64,000 nucleotides of DNA from Micromonospora sp. NBC_00421 (GCF_036017915.1 NZ_CP107929.1:6747001-6811000), one strand, 5' to 3'. Counted from the first letter of the stretch, positions 20,728-30,337 are shown. The notes: generated by a model not told the origin, from the sequence alone. Translations and numbers: made by a program.

Positions 20728-22340
20728 GCCGCTCTCCAGAGTCTGATCGTCGCGTACGACCGCCAGGGTCGCCAGCGCTCGGCGTACGTGTCGAGGGTGG
20801 TGGGGGTGTGGGGCAGGCCGAGGGCGGCGGCGCCCCGGCGTACCGCGAGGTCGGTGCAGAGCAGCACGTCCGGGTCGCCGAGGGCGCGCATGGCCAGGTA
20901 GCCGGCCGTCCACGGCCCGATTCCGGGCAGCGCGGTCAACCGTCGTACGGTCTCCGCCCGGTCCCCGCCCGGCTCCAGGTCGACCTCCCCGGCGGCGACC
21001 GCCCGGGCCAATGCCCGGATCGTCTCCCGCCGCGCGACCGGCATCCCGAACGCCGCGTCCGGCAACCCCGCCACCTCCTCCGCCCCCGGAAACCCCCGCA
21101 CCTCCCCCCACCCCCCACCAACCACTCCGAGCCCTCCGAGCCCTCCGAGCTCGCCGGGTTCGCCACGGTGATCAAGAGGTTTGGGGCGCCGGGAAGCGCT
21201 CTCCGTGACACAAGCCTCTTGATCACCGGAGCCGAGGCGGTCGGCGGAGGCCGGGGAGGGGGGAGAGGGGGAGGGGGAGGAGGGGGAGGGGGTGTGGGGG
21301 TGGTGGAGGAGGCGGGTGAGGGTGGTGATGGCGGCGCGGAGGGAGATCTGTTGGCCGATGATGGCGCGGAGGGCCAGCTCGAAGCCGTCGACCGCGCGGG
21401 GGAGGCGGACGCCGGGCTCGGCGGCGACGACCCCGGTCAGGGCAGGGTCGGCGGCCAGCGTCTGGTCGACCGCCTCCGGGTCGGCGTCCAGGTCGAACAG
21501 GCGGCGGCAGCGGGCCACCGCCGGGGCCAGGTCGCGCAGGTCCGTCAGCCTGAGCGTCGCGCCGACGTACCCGACCGCCGGGGTCAGCGCGACCTCCGCC
21601 GGGCCGTGCGGCAACCGCAACCCCCGGCGGTACGTCCCGTCGCGCACCTCCTCCACCCCGGGCAGCGCCCGGTCGGCCAGGAAGTCCAGCAGCGCGGCGG
21701 CGTGCAGCGGCGGCCGGTACGCCAGCCGGAGCGTGATCGTGCCCGCCCCGCCCGCTGCCGGTCGGCCGCCCCGCCCGGTGCGCAACCGTGACGGCACCGT
21801 TCCGTACACCTCGCGGACGGTGTCGTTGAACTGCCGTACGCTGCCGAACCCGGCCGCGAACGCCACCTCCGCCAGCCCCAGCCCGGTGGTCTCGATCAGC
21901 GTCCGGGCGGTCTGTGCCCGTTGCGCCCGGGCCAGTGCCAGCGGACCGGCGCCCAGTTCCGCCCGGAGCATCCGGTGCAGGTGCCGTTCGGTGTAGCCCA
22001 GCCGGGCGGCCAGCCCCGGCACGCCGTCCCGGTCGACCACCCCGTCGGCGATCAGCCGCATGGCCCGGCCCACCACGTCGGCCCGGACGTCCCACTGCGG
22101 TGAGCCCGGGGCGGCGTCCGGCCGGCACCGGCGGCAGGCCCGCAGCCCGGCCCCCTGCGCGGCGGCTGCCGACGGGAAGAACCGGACGTTACGTCGTTTC
22201 GGCGTCATCGCCGGACACGACGGCCGGCAGTAGATCCCGGTCGACGTGACGCCTGTGTAGAACCAGCCGTCGAACCGCTGGTCACGGCTGTCCACGGCCC
22301 GGTAGCACCGTTCGAAGTCCCACTCCACGCCACCGATCAT
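20724..22340 (-). CDS. alkA: Ada-AlkA fusion: DNA-3-methyladenine glycosylase with Ada regulator domain
   Basis: A protein of 538 residues. Residues 8-75 are the Ada methyl-phosphotriester domain with four zinc Cys (YCRPSC and ACRRCR). Residues 85-185 are an AraC-type helix-turn-helix. From about 205 comes AlkA: the N-terminal sheet domain, then the helix-hairpin-helix glycosylase (LPGIGPWTAGYLAMRALG) with catalytic Asp in CTDLAVRRG. About 70 residues (343-415) interrupt the glycosylase domain with Pro/Ser/His-rich and Gly-rich sequence that reads through a hairpin repeat and a C-rich tract (see separate entries). The protein is therefore longer than usual and may be partly impaired. It probably senses methylation and activates its own operon. 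Confidence 0.88.
   Translation of the reverse strand: MIGGVEWDFERCYRAVDSRDQRFDGWFYTGVTSTGIYCRPSCPAMTPKRRNVRFFPSAAAAQGAGLRACRRCRPDAAPGSPQWDVRADVVGRAMRLIADGVVDRDGVPGLAARLGYTERHLHRMLRAELGAGPLALARAQRAQTARTLIETTGLGLAEVAFAAGFGSVRQFNDTVREVYGTVPSRLRTGRGGRPAAGGAGTITLRLAYRPPLHAAALLDFLADRALPGVEEVRDGTYRRGLRLPHGPAEVALTPAVGYVGATLRLTDLRDLAPAVARCRRLFDLDADPEAVDQTLAADPALTGVVAAEPGVRLPRAVDGFELALRAIIGQQISLRAAITTLTRLLHHPHTPSPSSPSPSPPSPASADRLGSGDQEACVTESASRRPKPLDHRGEPGELGGLGGLGVVGGGWGEVRGFPGAEEVAGLPDAAFGMPVARRETIRALARAVAAGEVDLEPGGDRAETVRRLTALPGIGPWTAGYLAMRALGDPDVLLCTDLAVRRGAAALGLPHTPTTLDTYAERWRPWRSYATIRLWRAA
21167..21226. repeat. Hairpin repeat copy 1, inside the alkA coding sequence
   Basis: Arms GGTGATCAAGAGGTTTG (21167-21183) and its complement (21210-21226) pair with one mismatch over a 26-base loop. 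The outer 10 bases of each arm match those of the two copies at 47.7 and 50.1 kb; the loop differs. It lies in frame within alkA and encodes about 20 residues there. Downstream on the plus strand is a G-rich tract (21250-21315). Confidence 0.75.
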
Positions 22341-22388
22341 GCCCGCAGGCCAGCGGCGGTGGCTCGCGGAAATCGGACCTGGGCGTGC

Positions 22389-22443
22389 GGACGCCCGGTG
22401 ACCCCCTGGGCTCGGGCCAGCCGGGGCGGGTCACCGGGCGTCC
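22389..22443 (-). terminator. Hairpin terminator of the sigma-factor operon
   Basis: A perfect 16-bp inverted repeat (22389-22404 with 22428-22443) lies seven bases past the stop of the repeat-rich membrane protein gene and before alkA on the same strand. It would separate the two transcription units. Confidence 0.7.
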
Positions 22444-22450
22444 GGCGTCG

Positions 22451-22990
22451 TCAGCGCCCCGGCAGCCCGACCGGCGGGGCGGTCTGCGCCGGTGCCGGTA
22501 CGGCCGTCCGGCCGGTCTTCGGGAACCGGTCGCCGGGCGGTGCGGTCTGCGCCGGTACGGGTGCGGCGGGCGCCGCCGGCACGGCGGTCCGACCGGTCGT
22601 GGGGTCCGATCCGTCGGGCCGGGCCGGTACGGGTGCCGCCGGTACGGCGGTCCGGCCCGTGACGGGTGCGCCGGGTGCCGCCGGTACGGCGGTCCGGCCG
22701 GTCATCGGGGCCGGGCCGTCGGGCAGCGCGGGAGCCGGTGCGGCAGGTGGCCCGCTCTGCGGGGAGGCCGGTACGGCGGGCGGGGCGTCCCCGCCGCCGC
22801 TGGCAGCCATCGCGAGCGGTGCGGCGATCAGCACGGCGGCGAGGGCGCCCACCGCGCTCACCGTCATCGTGGCGCGGCGTCGGGTCCGGGCCCGGTGTTC
22901 CGCACGGGTCAACTGGTCGTGCACTGTCGGTGCCTCCTCGGCGAGGTCGGAGAGAGTGGCGCGGATGAGGTGCTCGAAGGGCGTGGTCAC
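22451..22990 (-). CDS. Repeat-rich membrane protein coupled to SigE-type sigma factor
   Basis: A protein of 179 residues. About 43 cytoplasmic residues come first (FEHLIRATLSDLAEEAP), then one membrane segment (about 44-63, VSAVGALAAVLIAAPLAMAA), then an external Pro/Ala-rich tail with four copies of TGRTAVPA. The GTG at 22990 overlaps the sigma factor stop (GTGA), so both are made together. Position and topology fit a membrane partner or anti-sigma-like protein, but no zinc anti-sigma motif is visible, so this role is inference. The repeats are also visible in the DNA. Confidence 0.75.
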   Translation of the reverse strand: MTTPFEHLIRATLSDLAEEAPTVHDQLTRAEHRARTRRRATMTVSAVGALAAVLIAAPLAMAASGGGDAPPAVPASPQSGPPAAPAPALPDGPAPMTGRTAVPAAPGAPVTGRTAVPAAPVPARPDGSDPTTGRTAVPAAPAAPVPAQTAPPGDRFPKTGRTAVPAPAQTAPPVGLPGR

Positions 22991-23496
22991 CGCCGTACCT
23001 CCAGCAGTTCGATGTCCGGCAGGAGTTGCCGCAACCGGGCCACGGCCCGGTGGGTGCGGCTGCGTACGGTGCCGACCGAGCAGCCGAGCGCGGCGGCCAC
23101 CTGGGTCTCGGTCAGGTCCTCGTAGTACCGCAGGACCACGACCGTGCGCTGGGCCGCCGGCAGCGCCCGCAGCGCGGCCCGCATCGCCAGCCGTACGTCG
23201 GTGCCGCCGTTCGGGTCGGGCCCGGCCCGTTCGTCGGCGCCGGTGAGCAACGTCTCCCGGTGCCGGCGTAGTCGCCGCCACCAGCTCACCTGTTCGCGGT
23301 ACATGACCGTGCGCAGGTAGCCCTCCGGGTCGGCGTGGCGCAGCTCGCGCCACCTCGGAATGGTCCGCGCCAGCGCCGACTGGAACAGGTCCTCGGCGGT
23401 GTGCCGGTCCCCGGTGAGCAGGTACGCGACCCGCATCAGGGCCGGCGTCCGGCTGGCCACGAACTCGGCCAGCCGGGCCCGGTCGTCCTCGTCCAC
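22987..23496 (-). CDS. SigE-family ECF RNA polymerase sigma factor
   Basis: A protein of 169 residues with sigma region 2 (LMRVAYLLTGDRHTAEDLFQSAL and PEGYLRTVMYR) and region 4 (ALPAAQRTVVVLRYYEDLTETQVAAALGCSVGTVRSR). It lacks regions 1 and 3, as expected for ECF sigma factors. This SigE-type group is expanded in Micromonosporaceae and Streptomyces. It is coupled with the following membrane protein and divergent from the 155-codon unknown gene. The regulon is unknown. Confidence 0.92.
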   Translation of the reverse strand: MDEDDRARLAEFVASRTPALMRVAYLLTGDRHTAEDLFQSALARTIPRWRELRHADPEGYLRTVMYREQVSWWRRLRRHRETLLTGADERAGPDPNGGTDVRLAMRAALRALPAAQRTVVVLRYYEDLTETQVAAALGCSVGTVRSRTHRAVARLRQLLPDIELLEVRR

Positions 23497-23638
23497 CCGC
23501 CCTCCCCGATGTTGTCTGTCACAGATACAGACGCCCCAGCTCGGCGTAGCTATCCGCTCCGCCTGTCGCAGTTTCCCGCCGGAAAAGTGTCGGTAGTGGT
23601 CGGTAGCGTCCCGGCACCAACTCCAGAAGGGTGTGGCG

Positions 23639-24100
23639 ATGGCGAGCGTGACCGGGTGGGGGGATCCTCGGTCAGGGCGGGTGCGGTTGGACGATGCCGC
23701 CGCCCAGGGCCTCTACGACCGGATGCGGGTGGTCGCGCCGGCCGCCTTCGGTGCGATCGAGCGGGACCGGGCCGACGACCCGGCGCGGCCGTTCGCCGAC
23801 ACCGCCTGTGGTCGGCTCGCCGGGTCCCTCGACGCGGCCGGCCTCCGGGCGTTGGGCATGTGGGCGCACCACTGGTGCATGCGGTTCTACGACGACGACA
23901 CCCGGGTCGGCCGGCGACTGGTCCGGGAGATCGCCGGCCGGCGGGGGCTGGGCTGGACGGCCGACGAGGTCCGCTGGATGCTCGGCGAGTCCGAGCGGGC
24001 CGGGCCGGCCGCCGGGGACAGGTTCACGCTGCCGCTCGCGGCGGCCGGCGAGCTGCCCGGGACGGCGGACGGCGGGACGGGCTGGCGTCTCGCCGGCTGA
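23639..24100 (+). CDS. Conserved-looking small protein of unknown function
   Basis: A protein of 153 residues with no family I recognise. It has no signal peptide or membrane segment. It is rich in Asp/Arg and contains AHHWCMRFYDDDTRVG near 80-95, which may be a structural core. The ATG at 23639 is preferred over the GTG two codons earlier because GAAGGG lies about nine bases upstream. It is divergent from the SigE-type sigma gene and may share its promoter region. Confidence 0.6.
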   Translation: MASVTGWGDPRSGRVRLDDAAAQGLYDRMRVVAPAAFGAIERDRADDPARPFADTACGRLAGSLDAAGLRALGMWAHHWCMRFYDDDTRVGRRLVREIAGRRGLGWTADEVRWMLGESERAGPAAGDRFTLPLAAAGELPGTADGGTGWRLAG

Positions 24101-24162
24101 ACCCGGCCAGGGTGTGGCGGTGACGCAGGATGGGGACGGAGCCAGCCGACGAAAGGACCAGC

Positions 24163-24897
24163 ATGCCCGCCAGCGCACCGACGATCGTCGCCACCAGCAT
24201 GGGTTTCACCAGCCGCCACCGGGGCCCGTGGGACGCCGACCCCGGGCCGGTCTTCGACCTGATGGCCGAGTTGGCGCAGGCCGACGAGCCGAGGATCTGC
24301 TACCTCAACCAGGCCGTCGGCGACCAGCCCACCTCGCTGGCGGTCTTCCACGGCGCGTTCGCCGGCACCCGCTACCGCCCGTCGCACCTGGCGCTGTTCC
24401 CGATGCCCAACGTCGAGGACGTCCGGGCGCACCTGCTCGGCCAGGACATCGTCTGGGTCGGTGGCGGCAGCGTGGCCAACCTCTGCGCGGTGTGGCGGGT
24501 GCACGGCCTGCCGGAGATCCTGCGCGAGTGCTGGGAGGCGGGGGTGGTGCTCGGCGGGGTCTCCGCCGGCTCGATCTGCTGGCACGTCGGCGGCACCACC
24601 GACAGCTTCGGCCGCAAGCTGCGCGCCTACACCGATGGTCTGGGCTGGCTGCCCTACGGCAACGGGGTGCACTACGACAGCGAGGCCGAGCGTCGGCCGC
24701 TGCTGCACCGGCTGGTCGCCGACGGCACCCTGCCGGCCAGCCACTGCACCGACGACGGGGTGGGGCTGGTCTACCGGGGCACCCGGCTGGCCGAGGCGGT
24801 CGCCGACCGGGCGGGGGTGGCCGCGTACGAGGTGGTGCCGGATGGTGCGGGTGGGGTCCGGGAGACCCGGATCGAGCCCCGGCTGCTCACCGCCTGA
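24163..24897 (+). CDS. S51-family peptidase (peptidase E-like)
   Basis: A cytoplasmic serine peptidase of 244 residues. The family nucleophile elbow is GVSAGSICW near residue 145, preceded by VWVGGGSVANL. The S51 group includes aspartyl dipeptidase PepE and cyanophycinase. Actinobacterial members are usually annotated peptidase E. The ATG at 24163 follows GAAAGGA at a good distance. It is followed within 70 bases by ychF in the same direction. Confidence 0.85.
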   Translation: MPASAPTIVATSMGFTSRHRGPWDADPGPVFDLMAELAQADEPRICYLNQAVGDQPTSLAVFHGAFAGTRYRPSHLALFPMPNVEDVRAHLLGQDIVWVGGGSVANLCAVWRVHGLPEILRECWEAGVVLGGVSAGSICWHVGGTTDSFGRKLRAYTDGLGWLPYGNGVHYDSEAERRPLLHRLVADGTLPASHCTDDGVGLVYRGTRLAEAVADRAGVAAYEVVPDGAGGVRETRIEPRLLTA

Positions 24898-24965
24898 GCC
24901 TTTCCGGCGCTGCCGACGGGGCTGCCTGCCGGGTGTCGGTGGTCGACGGCGTAAGCTGGCCCGTC

Positions 24966-26051
<1,086 letters not shown>

Positions 26052-26114
26052 TTCCGCCCGCCGCCCGCCCGGCCGTGGGGTCGAGGGTGTCTCGCAGCCG
26101 CTGAGGGAGACGGG

Positions 26115-26726
26115 TCAGGGGTGTCCCAGTCGGGGGTCGTCCGACCACGGTGAGTTCGGGTGTGCCAGCCGGACCGCCTCGCGCAACCATCGGAGCTGCG
26201 CCGGGGTCAGCAGGTGCCGGGCGACGTCCAGGTCGCGCTCGTCGCGGGGGCGCGGGTCGGGTGACTTCCACAGCAGTTGGGTGACGGGCGTCCCGGTCGG
26301 TACGGCGCGGATGGACGCCACCGCCGAGTCCCACGGGAGCGTGATCCGTGGATCGCGTCGGTAGCGCCAGCCCGTCTCGGCGCCCTCCTCCAGGTTGATC
26401 TGGAGGACGAAGCGGTCCCGACCGGCGTCGTACACCCAGATGTTGTGCACCTCGGGGTCGTCGTGCCCGTCCGCCAGCGGGAACAGGTGCCCCCGCCGGG
26501 CCGCGAACGGCCGCAGGTCCGCCGGTAGTGCGTGCAGCAGGGCGGGCAGCGCCGGCCGCAGGGTGCTGACGTCGATGTCACCGTGCGGTCGGCTCGGGCT
26601 GCCGTGCCAGTGGTCGATGGCCCATCCCCCGGAGAGCCACCAGCGCGCCGGGCAGCCGGCGAACAACGCGTGCACCTCGGTGACCGAGAGCGCGGACCAG
26701 AGGTGCCGTTGAGGGTCGTACCGCAC
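26115..26726 (-). CDS. Nucleotidyltransferase-fold protein (aminoglycoside adenylyltransferase-like)
   Basis: A protein of 203 residues. The core reads WWLSGGWAIDHWHG near 28-41 and HGDIDV at 48-53, the GG..(x)DxD signature of the Pol-beta nucleotidyltransferase superfamily as in AadB/LinB-type drug-modifying enzymes. A third acidic residue probably lies in VHNIWVYD. Substrate is not predictable, and antibiotic modification is only one possibility. The start is a GTG at 26726, divergent from a GNAT gene. Confidence 0.75.
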   Translation of the reverse strand: MRYDPQRHLWSALSVTEVHALFAGCPARWWLSGGWAIDHWHGSPSRPHGDIDVSTLRPALPALLHALPADLRPFAARRGHLFPLADGHDDPEVHNIWVYDAGRDRFVLQINLEEGAETGWRYRRDPRITLPWDSAVASIRAVPTGTPVTQLLWKSPDPRPRDERDLDVARHLLTPAQLRWLREAVRLAHPNSPWSDDPRLGHP

Positions 26727-26848
26727 GGATCCAGGCTGACAGCCGGCCCCGCCGGGCGCCAGTCGGAAACCGGCGCTCTCGCGGGTCGCCGGTCGACCCT
26801 GCGACCACGAGGCAGCGGGCGGGGTGGTGCTGACCCTACGGTGGTGGT

Positions 26849-27319
26849 GTGGTGACCTTGCGGCTGGAACCGATGACCGACGAGCAGTACCTCCGCTACC
26901 GGGAGCGCGCCGAGGAGGACTACGCGCAGAACATCGCCGCCTCCGGGGCGATGCCGCTGCCGGAGGCGCAGGAGAAGGCCCGGCAGGACTACCAGGGCCT
27001 GTTGCCCGACGGGTTGGCCACCGAGGGGCACCGGCTGTGGACGGCGTACGACGACGCCGACGAGGTCGGCATGCTCTGGCTGCACCTGGAGCAGAAGTCC
27101 GACGGCCTGCACGCCTTCGGCTACGACTTCGAGGTACGCGAGGAGTTGCGCCGCCGGGGCTACGGCCGGGCGATGATCGAGGCCGCCGAGCAGGTGTGCC
27201 GGGAGTTGGGCGTGGTCGCGATCGGGCTGAGCGTCTTCGGGTTCAACTCCGGCGCGCGGGCGCTCTACGAGCAGATGGGCTTCGAGGTCACCGCCGTCCG
27301 GATGATCAAGCGGCTGTGA
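26849..27319 (+). CDS. GNAT-family N-acetyltransferase
   Basis: A protein of 156 residues. The acetyl-CoA-binding motif A is RRRGYGRAMIEAAEQVCRE at about 109-127, followed by the motif B region FNSGARALYEQMGFEV. The N-terminal helix EDYAQNIAASGAMPLPEA matches a group of short GNATs with unknown substrates. Two consecutive GTG codons (26849 and 26852) could serve as start. It ends close to a hairpin shared with the convergent methyltransferase remnant. Confidence 0.85.
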   Translation: MVTLRLEPMTDEQYLRYRERAEEDYAQNIAASGAMPLPEAQEKARQDYQGLLPDGLATEGHRLWTAYDDADEVGMLWLHLEQKSDGLHAFGYDFEVREELRRRGYGRAMIEAAEQVCRELGVVAIGLSVFGFNSGARALYEQMGFEVTAVRMIKRL

Positions 27320-27366
27320 CGCGCCGAGAACGGGCCTGACCGGGCGCCCGGGACGATTCGGCCCAC

Positions 27367-27396
27367 CCGGGGTCGGGACGGGCGCCCCGACCCCGG
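27367..27396. terminator. Bidirectional hairpin between GNAT and methyltransferase remnant
   Basis: An 11-bp perfect inverted repeat (27367-27377 with 27386-27396) with an 8-base loop lies between two convergent genes. Confidence 0.65.
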
Positions 27397-27408
27397 CCGG
27401 TCCACCCC

Positions 27409-27876
27409 TCAGCGCCGGTAGACCGAGATGTGCGACGTGCTTGTGGCGTCGAACGGCTGCCGGTGCCAGTCGGCGTACCGTTCGACGAGCCGTAGACCGG
27501 CCCGGTCCGCCAGCTCGTCGATCTGCTCCGGCCAGCAGTACCGCATCGCGAATGGCGCCAGGTGCACGCCCTCGCGGTCGAAGGTGATCGTCTGCCGGAC
27601 GAAGGTCTGTGCGGTCCGGTCGTACTGGTGCAGCCGGATGGTGGCCGAGTCCTCGGTCACCGACCGCATCTGTACCTGCTCGTCCCGGTCGAAGCCGGCC
27701 GGGTCGGCGAGCGGCAGCGCCACCCGACCCGTCCCGATGGCGAGTTCGAGCACCGGGCCGCCGCCGGCCCGCTCGACGAGGAAGTCCACCGCCGGTACCG
27801 GGTCCGGGTTACCCGTGCCGTCGTAGCTGTCGGCCCACAGCCGGCCGAAGTGCCCCGGATCGTCGAAGACCGACAT
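27409..27876 (-). pseudogene. SAM-dependent methyltransferase with internal in-frame deletion
   Basis: The open frame of 155 codons looks intact, but joins the two ends of a class I methyltransferase. Residues 1-57 carry the N-terminus and the SAM-binding motif I (VLELAIGTGRVALPLA). The sequence then jumps to the C-terminal part (DPAGFDRDEQV... LRLVERYADWHRQPFD). From memory of the family, members are around 240-250 residues, with motifs II-IV between these blocks, so about 95 residues are missing at about 27705. Without the central strands the enzyme cannot bind SAM normally. It is called a likely pseudogene, but expression as a truncated protein is not excluded. Confidence 0.7.
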
Positions 27877-28071
27877 CAGCGGCCTCCTTTCGGAACGACC
27901 GCCGGACCGCTGCTATCGGCGCTGACCCGCGCCGTGGTCGTGGAACTGCTGGTAGTCACGAAGTCTCGATTCCGTCTGGTGGGGGATGGTCCCTTCCTGA
28001 GTGGACTTCGCTGCGTACGGCATGTCGTCTGCTCCCTCCGGTCGGCTTCGCGCCCGGAGCCAAGCAGTGCG

Positions 28072-28596
28072 TCAGTCAGCGGGCAACCGGGTTTCCGGCC
28101 GCTCGGGCCGGCCGGTCAGGTCGAGCGTCCAGTGTCGGGTGGTGATGACCTGGTCGTTGAACTCGACGTCCTCCTCGCCGAGCAGGGTGAACCCGAGCGC
28201 CCGGCAGATCCCGTTCGACGGGCCGTTGGTGACCGCCGGGAAGGCGTGTACGACGCCCCAGCGTCCTTCGGCGCGCGCCTGGTCGAGCAGTGTCCGGACG
28301 CCCTGCTTGGCGAGGCCCCGGCCCTGGAACCCGGGCAGCACCATCCAGCCGATCTCGGTGACCGCCTCGTCGTCCGACCCGTGCCGCCACAGGGTGACGG
28401 TCCCGGCGACGGTGTCGTCCACCACGATCATCTTGATCAGTGCGGTGCCGTCGGCGGCCAGCTCGGCGTCCCGGCGGACCTGCCGGGCCACGTGCGCGGC
28501 CGGCAACGGCCCGCCGAGTTCGGCCATCATCACCGGGTCGCAGCGCATCCGCAGGTACGCCTCGACGTCGGTGGCGAGCACGTCACGCAGGAACAC
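28072..28596 (-). CDS. GNAT-family N-acetyltransferase
   Basis: A protein of 174 residues of the RimJ/RimL-like type: FLRDVLATDVEAYLRMRCDP at the start, VLPGFQGRGLAKQGVRTLL as the acetyl-CoA motif near 90-108, and NGPSNGICRALGFTLLGEED as motif B. The GTG at 28596 is chosen because sequence further upstream is Arg/Pro-rich and overlaps the neighbouring gene. The substrate is unknown. Confidence 0.82.
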   Translation of the reverse strand: MFLRDVLATDVEAYLRMRCDPVMMAELGGPLPAAHVARQVRRDAELAADGTALIKMIVVDDTVAGTVTLWRHGSDDEAVTEIGWMVLPGFQGRGLAKQGVRTLLDQARAEGRWGVVHAFPAVTNGPSNGICRALGFTLLGEEDVEFNDQVITTRHWTLDLTGRPERPETRLPAD

Positions 28597-28649
28597 ACCG
28601 CACCCACTTCCGTCGGCTCCACGTACGGCCGCCCGGCCGGGGCGGCCGG

Positions 28650-29369
28650 TCAACCATCGCGCAACGCGTCGTCCACGCCTGTCTCGCGGCGACCGAGGTG
28701 GGTCGGGTCGCGCCCGGACAGCAGGTCGAGCATGGCCTTCACACACGCGCCATACTCGCGGGTGGAGCTGATCCGCCACCTCAGGTCGTCCGCGCGGGCG
28801 GTCTCGTCGCCCACCCCGCTGGCGTCGATGCCGAGCCGACGGCACACCGCCACGGCGCGGGGCAGGTGGAAGGACTGGGTCACCACGGTGGCCCGGTCCA
28901 CCCCGAAGATCCGCTTGGCGCGGGCGCAGGAGTCGTAGGTGTCGAAACCGGCGTAGTCGAGCACCACCCGGTCCGCCGGCACCCCGTGCCCGAGCAGCCA
29001 GCGTCGCATCGCGGTCGGCTCGTCGTAGCCCGGGTTCATGTTGTCGCCGGAGAGCAGGATGGCGTGCACCCGGCCGGCGGCGAGCAGTCGCCGCGCGATC
29101 TCCAGCCGGGCGGTGAGGAACGGCGACGGCGTGCCGTCGGACTGCACCATGGTGCCCAGCACCAGGGCGACGGGTGCCTCGGGGACGTCGTCCTCGGCGA
29201 AGACGTGCCCGTCGGCGTCGCTGCGGATCCAGGCCACGCTCGCCACGGTGCCGCCGGCCAGCAGCATCAGGCCGACGACGGCCGCGACGACGGCGCGGCG
29301 TAACCAGCGGGCACGCCGACCGTCGGCACGGCGCAGTCGTCGGACCACAGTGGAGAACCTGCTCCGCAT
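28650..29369 (-). CDS. SanA/YdcF-like DUF218 membrane protein
   Basis: A protein of 239 residues with a basic N-terminus, one membrane segment (about 25-47) and an external DUF218 domain. Family marks include VALVLGTMVQSDGTPSPFLTARLE, ILLSGDN and VTQSFHLPRA. SanA-type proteins affect envelope barrier function and vancomycin sensitivity in enterobacteria, but the biochemical reaction is not firmly known. It lies 37 bases downstream of the oxidoreductase gene on the same strand. Confidence 0.85.
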   Translation of the reverse strand: MRSRFSTVVRRLRRADGRRARWLRRAVVAAVVGLMLLAGGTVASVAWIRSDADGHVFAEDDVPEAPVALVLGTMVQSDGTPSPFLTARLEIARRLLAAGRVHAILLSGDNMNPGYDEPTAMRRWLLGHGVPADRVVLDYAGFDTYDSCARAKRIFGVDRATVVTQSFHLPRAVAVCRRLGIDASGVGDETARADDLRWRISSTREYGACVKAMLDLLSGRDPTHLGRRETGVDDALRDG

Positions 29370-29406
29370 GCCGAGGAGTATCGCAGGGTCGCCGGCCCGG
29401 CGGGGG

Positions 29407-30300
29407 TCAGGCGGAGCGGGCCGGGGCGAGGAACCGGGCCAGCCGGGCGAGACCGTCCTCGCCGTGACCGGCGGTGACGGCCCGTCCGATGACGGACCGG
29501 GCGGCGCGCAGCACCCCGGAGTCGATCCCGTGGGTGTCGGCGGTCTCGATGACGTGGGTGATGCCCGAGTGGGCCGAGGCGATGGTTGACCGGTCGCCGG
29601 GGAACCGCTCCTCGGCGAGCTGGTCGGCGAAGCGGGCCGTCATCTCCCCGAGCATCGGGGCGATCCCGGCGGCGTACCTGGCGAACGAGCCGGGGGCGAT
29701 GCCCTCGGCCGAGGCCAGCGCGAAGGCGTGGGTCAGGCCGCTGACCGCGGTGCCGAACAGGTCGAGCAGCGCCATGTCGTACGCCGCCGCCGCGCCCGGG
29801 TCCGGCCCGAGGAAGGCAGGGGTGCCGCCGAAGGTCGCCAGGACGGGCCGGGCGGCGTCGAAGGCGGACCGGCTGCCGCACCACAGTGCCGTGGCGGCCG
29901 GGGTGCCGATCGTCGGGGTCGGGGTCAGGATGGCCCCCTTGACCAGGTCGACGCCGTGATTGTCGGCCCAGTCGGCCAGCTTGCGCGCCTCGTCCGGTCG
30001 GCCGGTGGTGACGTCGACGACCGTCCGGTCGCCCCAGTCGTCATGGGCGGCCAGCACGGCGTCGACCGCCGCCGGGTCCCGCAGGCAGGTGATCACGAGG
30101 GTGGCGGTCCGGACCGCCCCGGTGACTGTCGGTGCGGCCGTCGCGCCCCGCGCGACGAGAGGTGCGGCCCGTTCCGGCGTACGGTTCCAGACGGTCGTCG
30201 GAATGCCGGCGGAGATCAGGGTGGCGGCGAGCGCCTGGCCCATCGGGCCCAGGCCGAGCACCGCCACCGGGTCGCGGTACGTGAGTTGTCGATCGCTCAT
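29407..30300 (-). CDS. NAD(P)-dependent oxidoreductase, 6-phosphogluconate/imine reductase-like
   Basis: A protein of 297 residues with an N-terminal Rossmann domain (VAVLGLGPMGQALAATLISAG, residues 12-32) using the NADP-type beta-hydroxyacid dehydrogenase layout, and a helical C-terminal dimer domain. The usual catalytic Lys region reads DVTTGRP...KGAIL, closer to imine reductase-like members than to 6-phosphogluconate dehydrogenase. The ATG at 30300 is preferred over a longer frame because the extra codons cross the promoter. It is divergent from a MerR regulator, which very probably controls it. Confidence 0.85.
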   Translation of the reverse strand: MSDRQLTYRDPVAVLGLGPMGQALAATLISAGIPTTVWNRTPERAAPLVARGATAAPTVTGAVRTATLVITCLRDPAAVDAVLAAHDDWGDRTVVDVTTGRPDEARKLADWADNHGVDLVKGAILTPTPTIGTPAATALWCGSRSAFDAARPVLATFGGTPAFLGPDPGAAAAYDMALLDLFGTAVSGLTHAFALASAEGIAPGSFARYAAGIAPMLGEMTARFADQLAEERFPGDRSTIASAHSGITHVIETADTHGIDSGVLRAARSVIGRAVTAGHGEDGLARLARFLAPARSA

Positions 30301-30313
30301 GCCGGCGACGGTA

Positions 30314-30337
30314 GACCTTGACGTTGACGTGAAGGTC
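30314..30337. promoter_or_regulatory. MerR-type operator in the divergent promoter
   Basis: GACCTTGACGT (30314-30324) and ACGTGAAGGTC (30327-30337) form an 11-bp inverted repeat with one mismatch and a 2-base centre, inside the 59-base gap between the oxidoreductase and merR genes. MerR proteins bind such palindromes within promoters that have a long spacer. Confidence 0.65.

Noticed and set aside
23511..23532. GTCTGT...ACAGAC inverted repeat upstream of the SigE-type gene as operator
   Set aside because: Arms are only six bases long and could occur by chance. ECF genes are normally autoregulated through promoter motifs rather than a palindrome.
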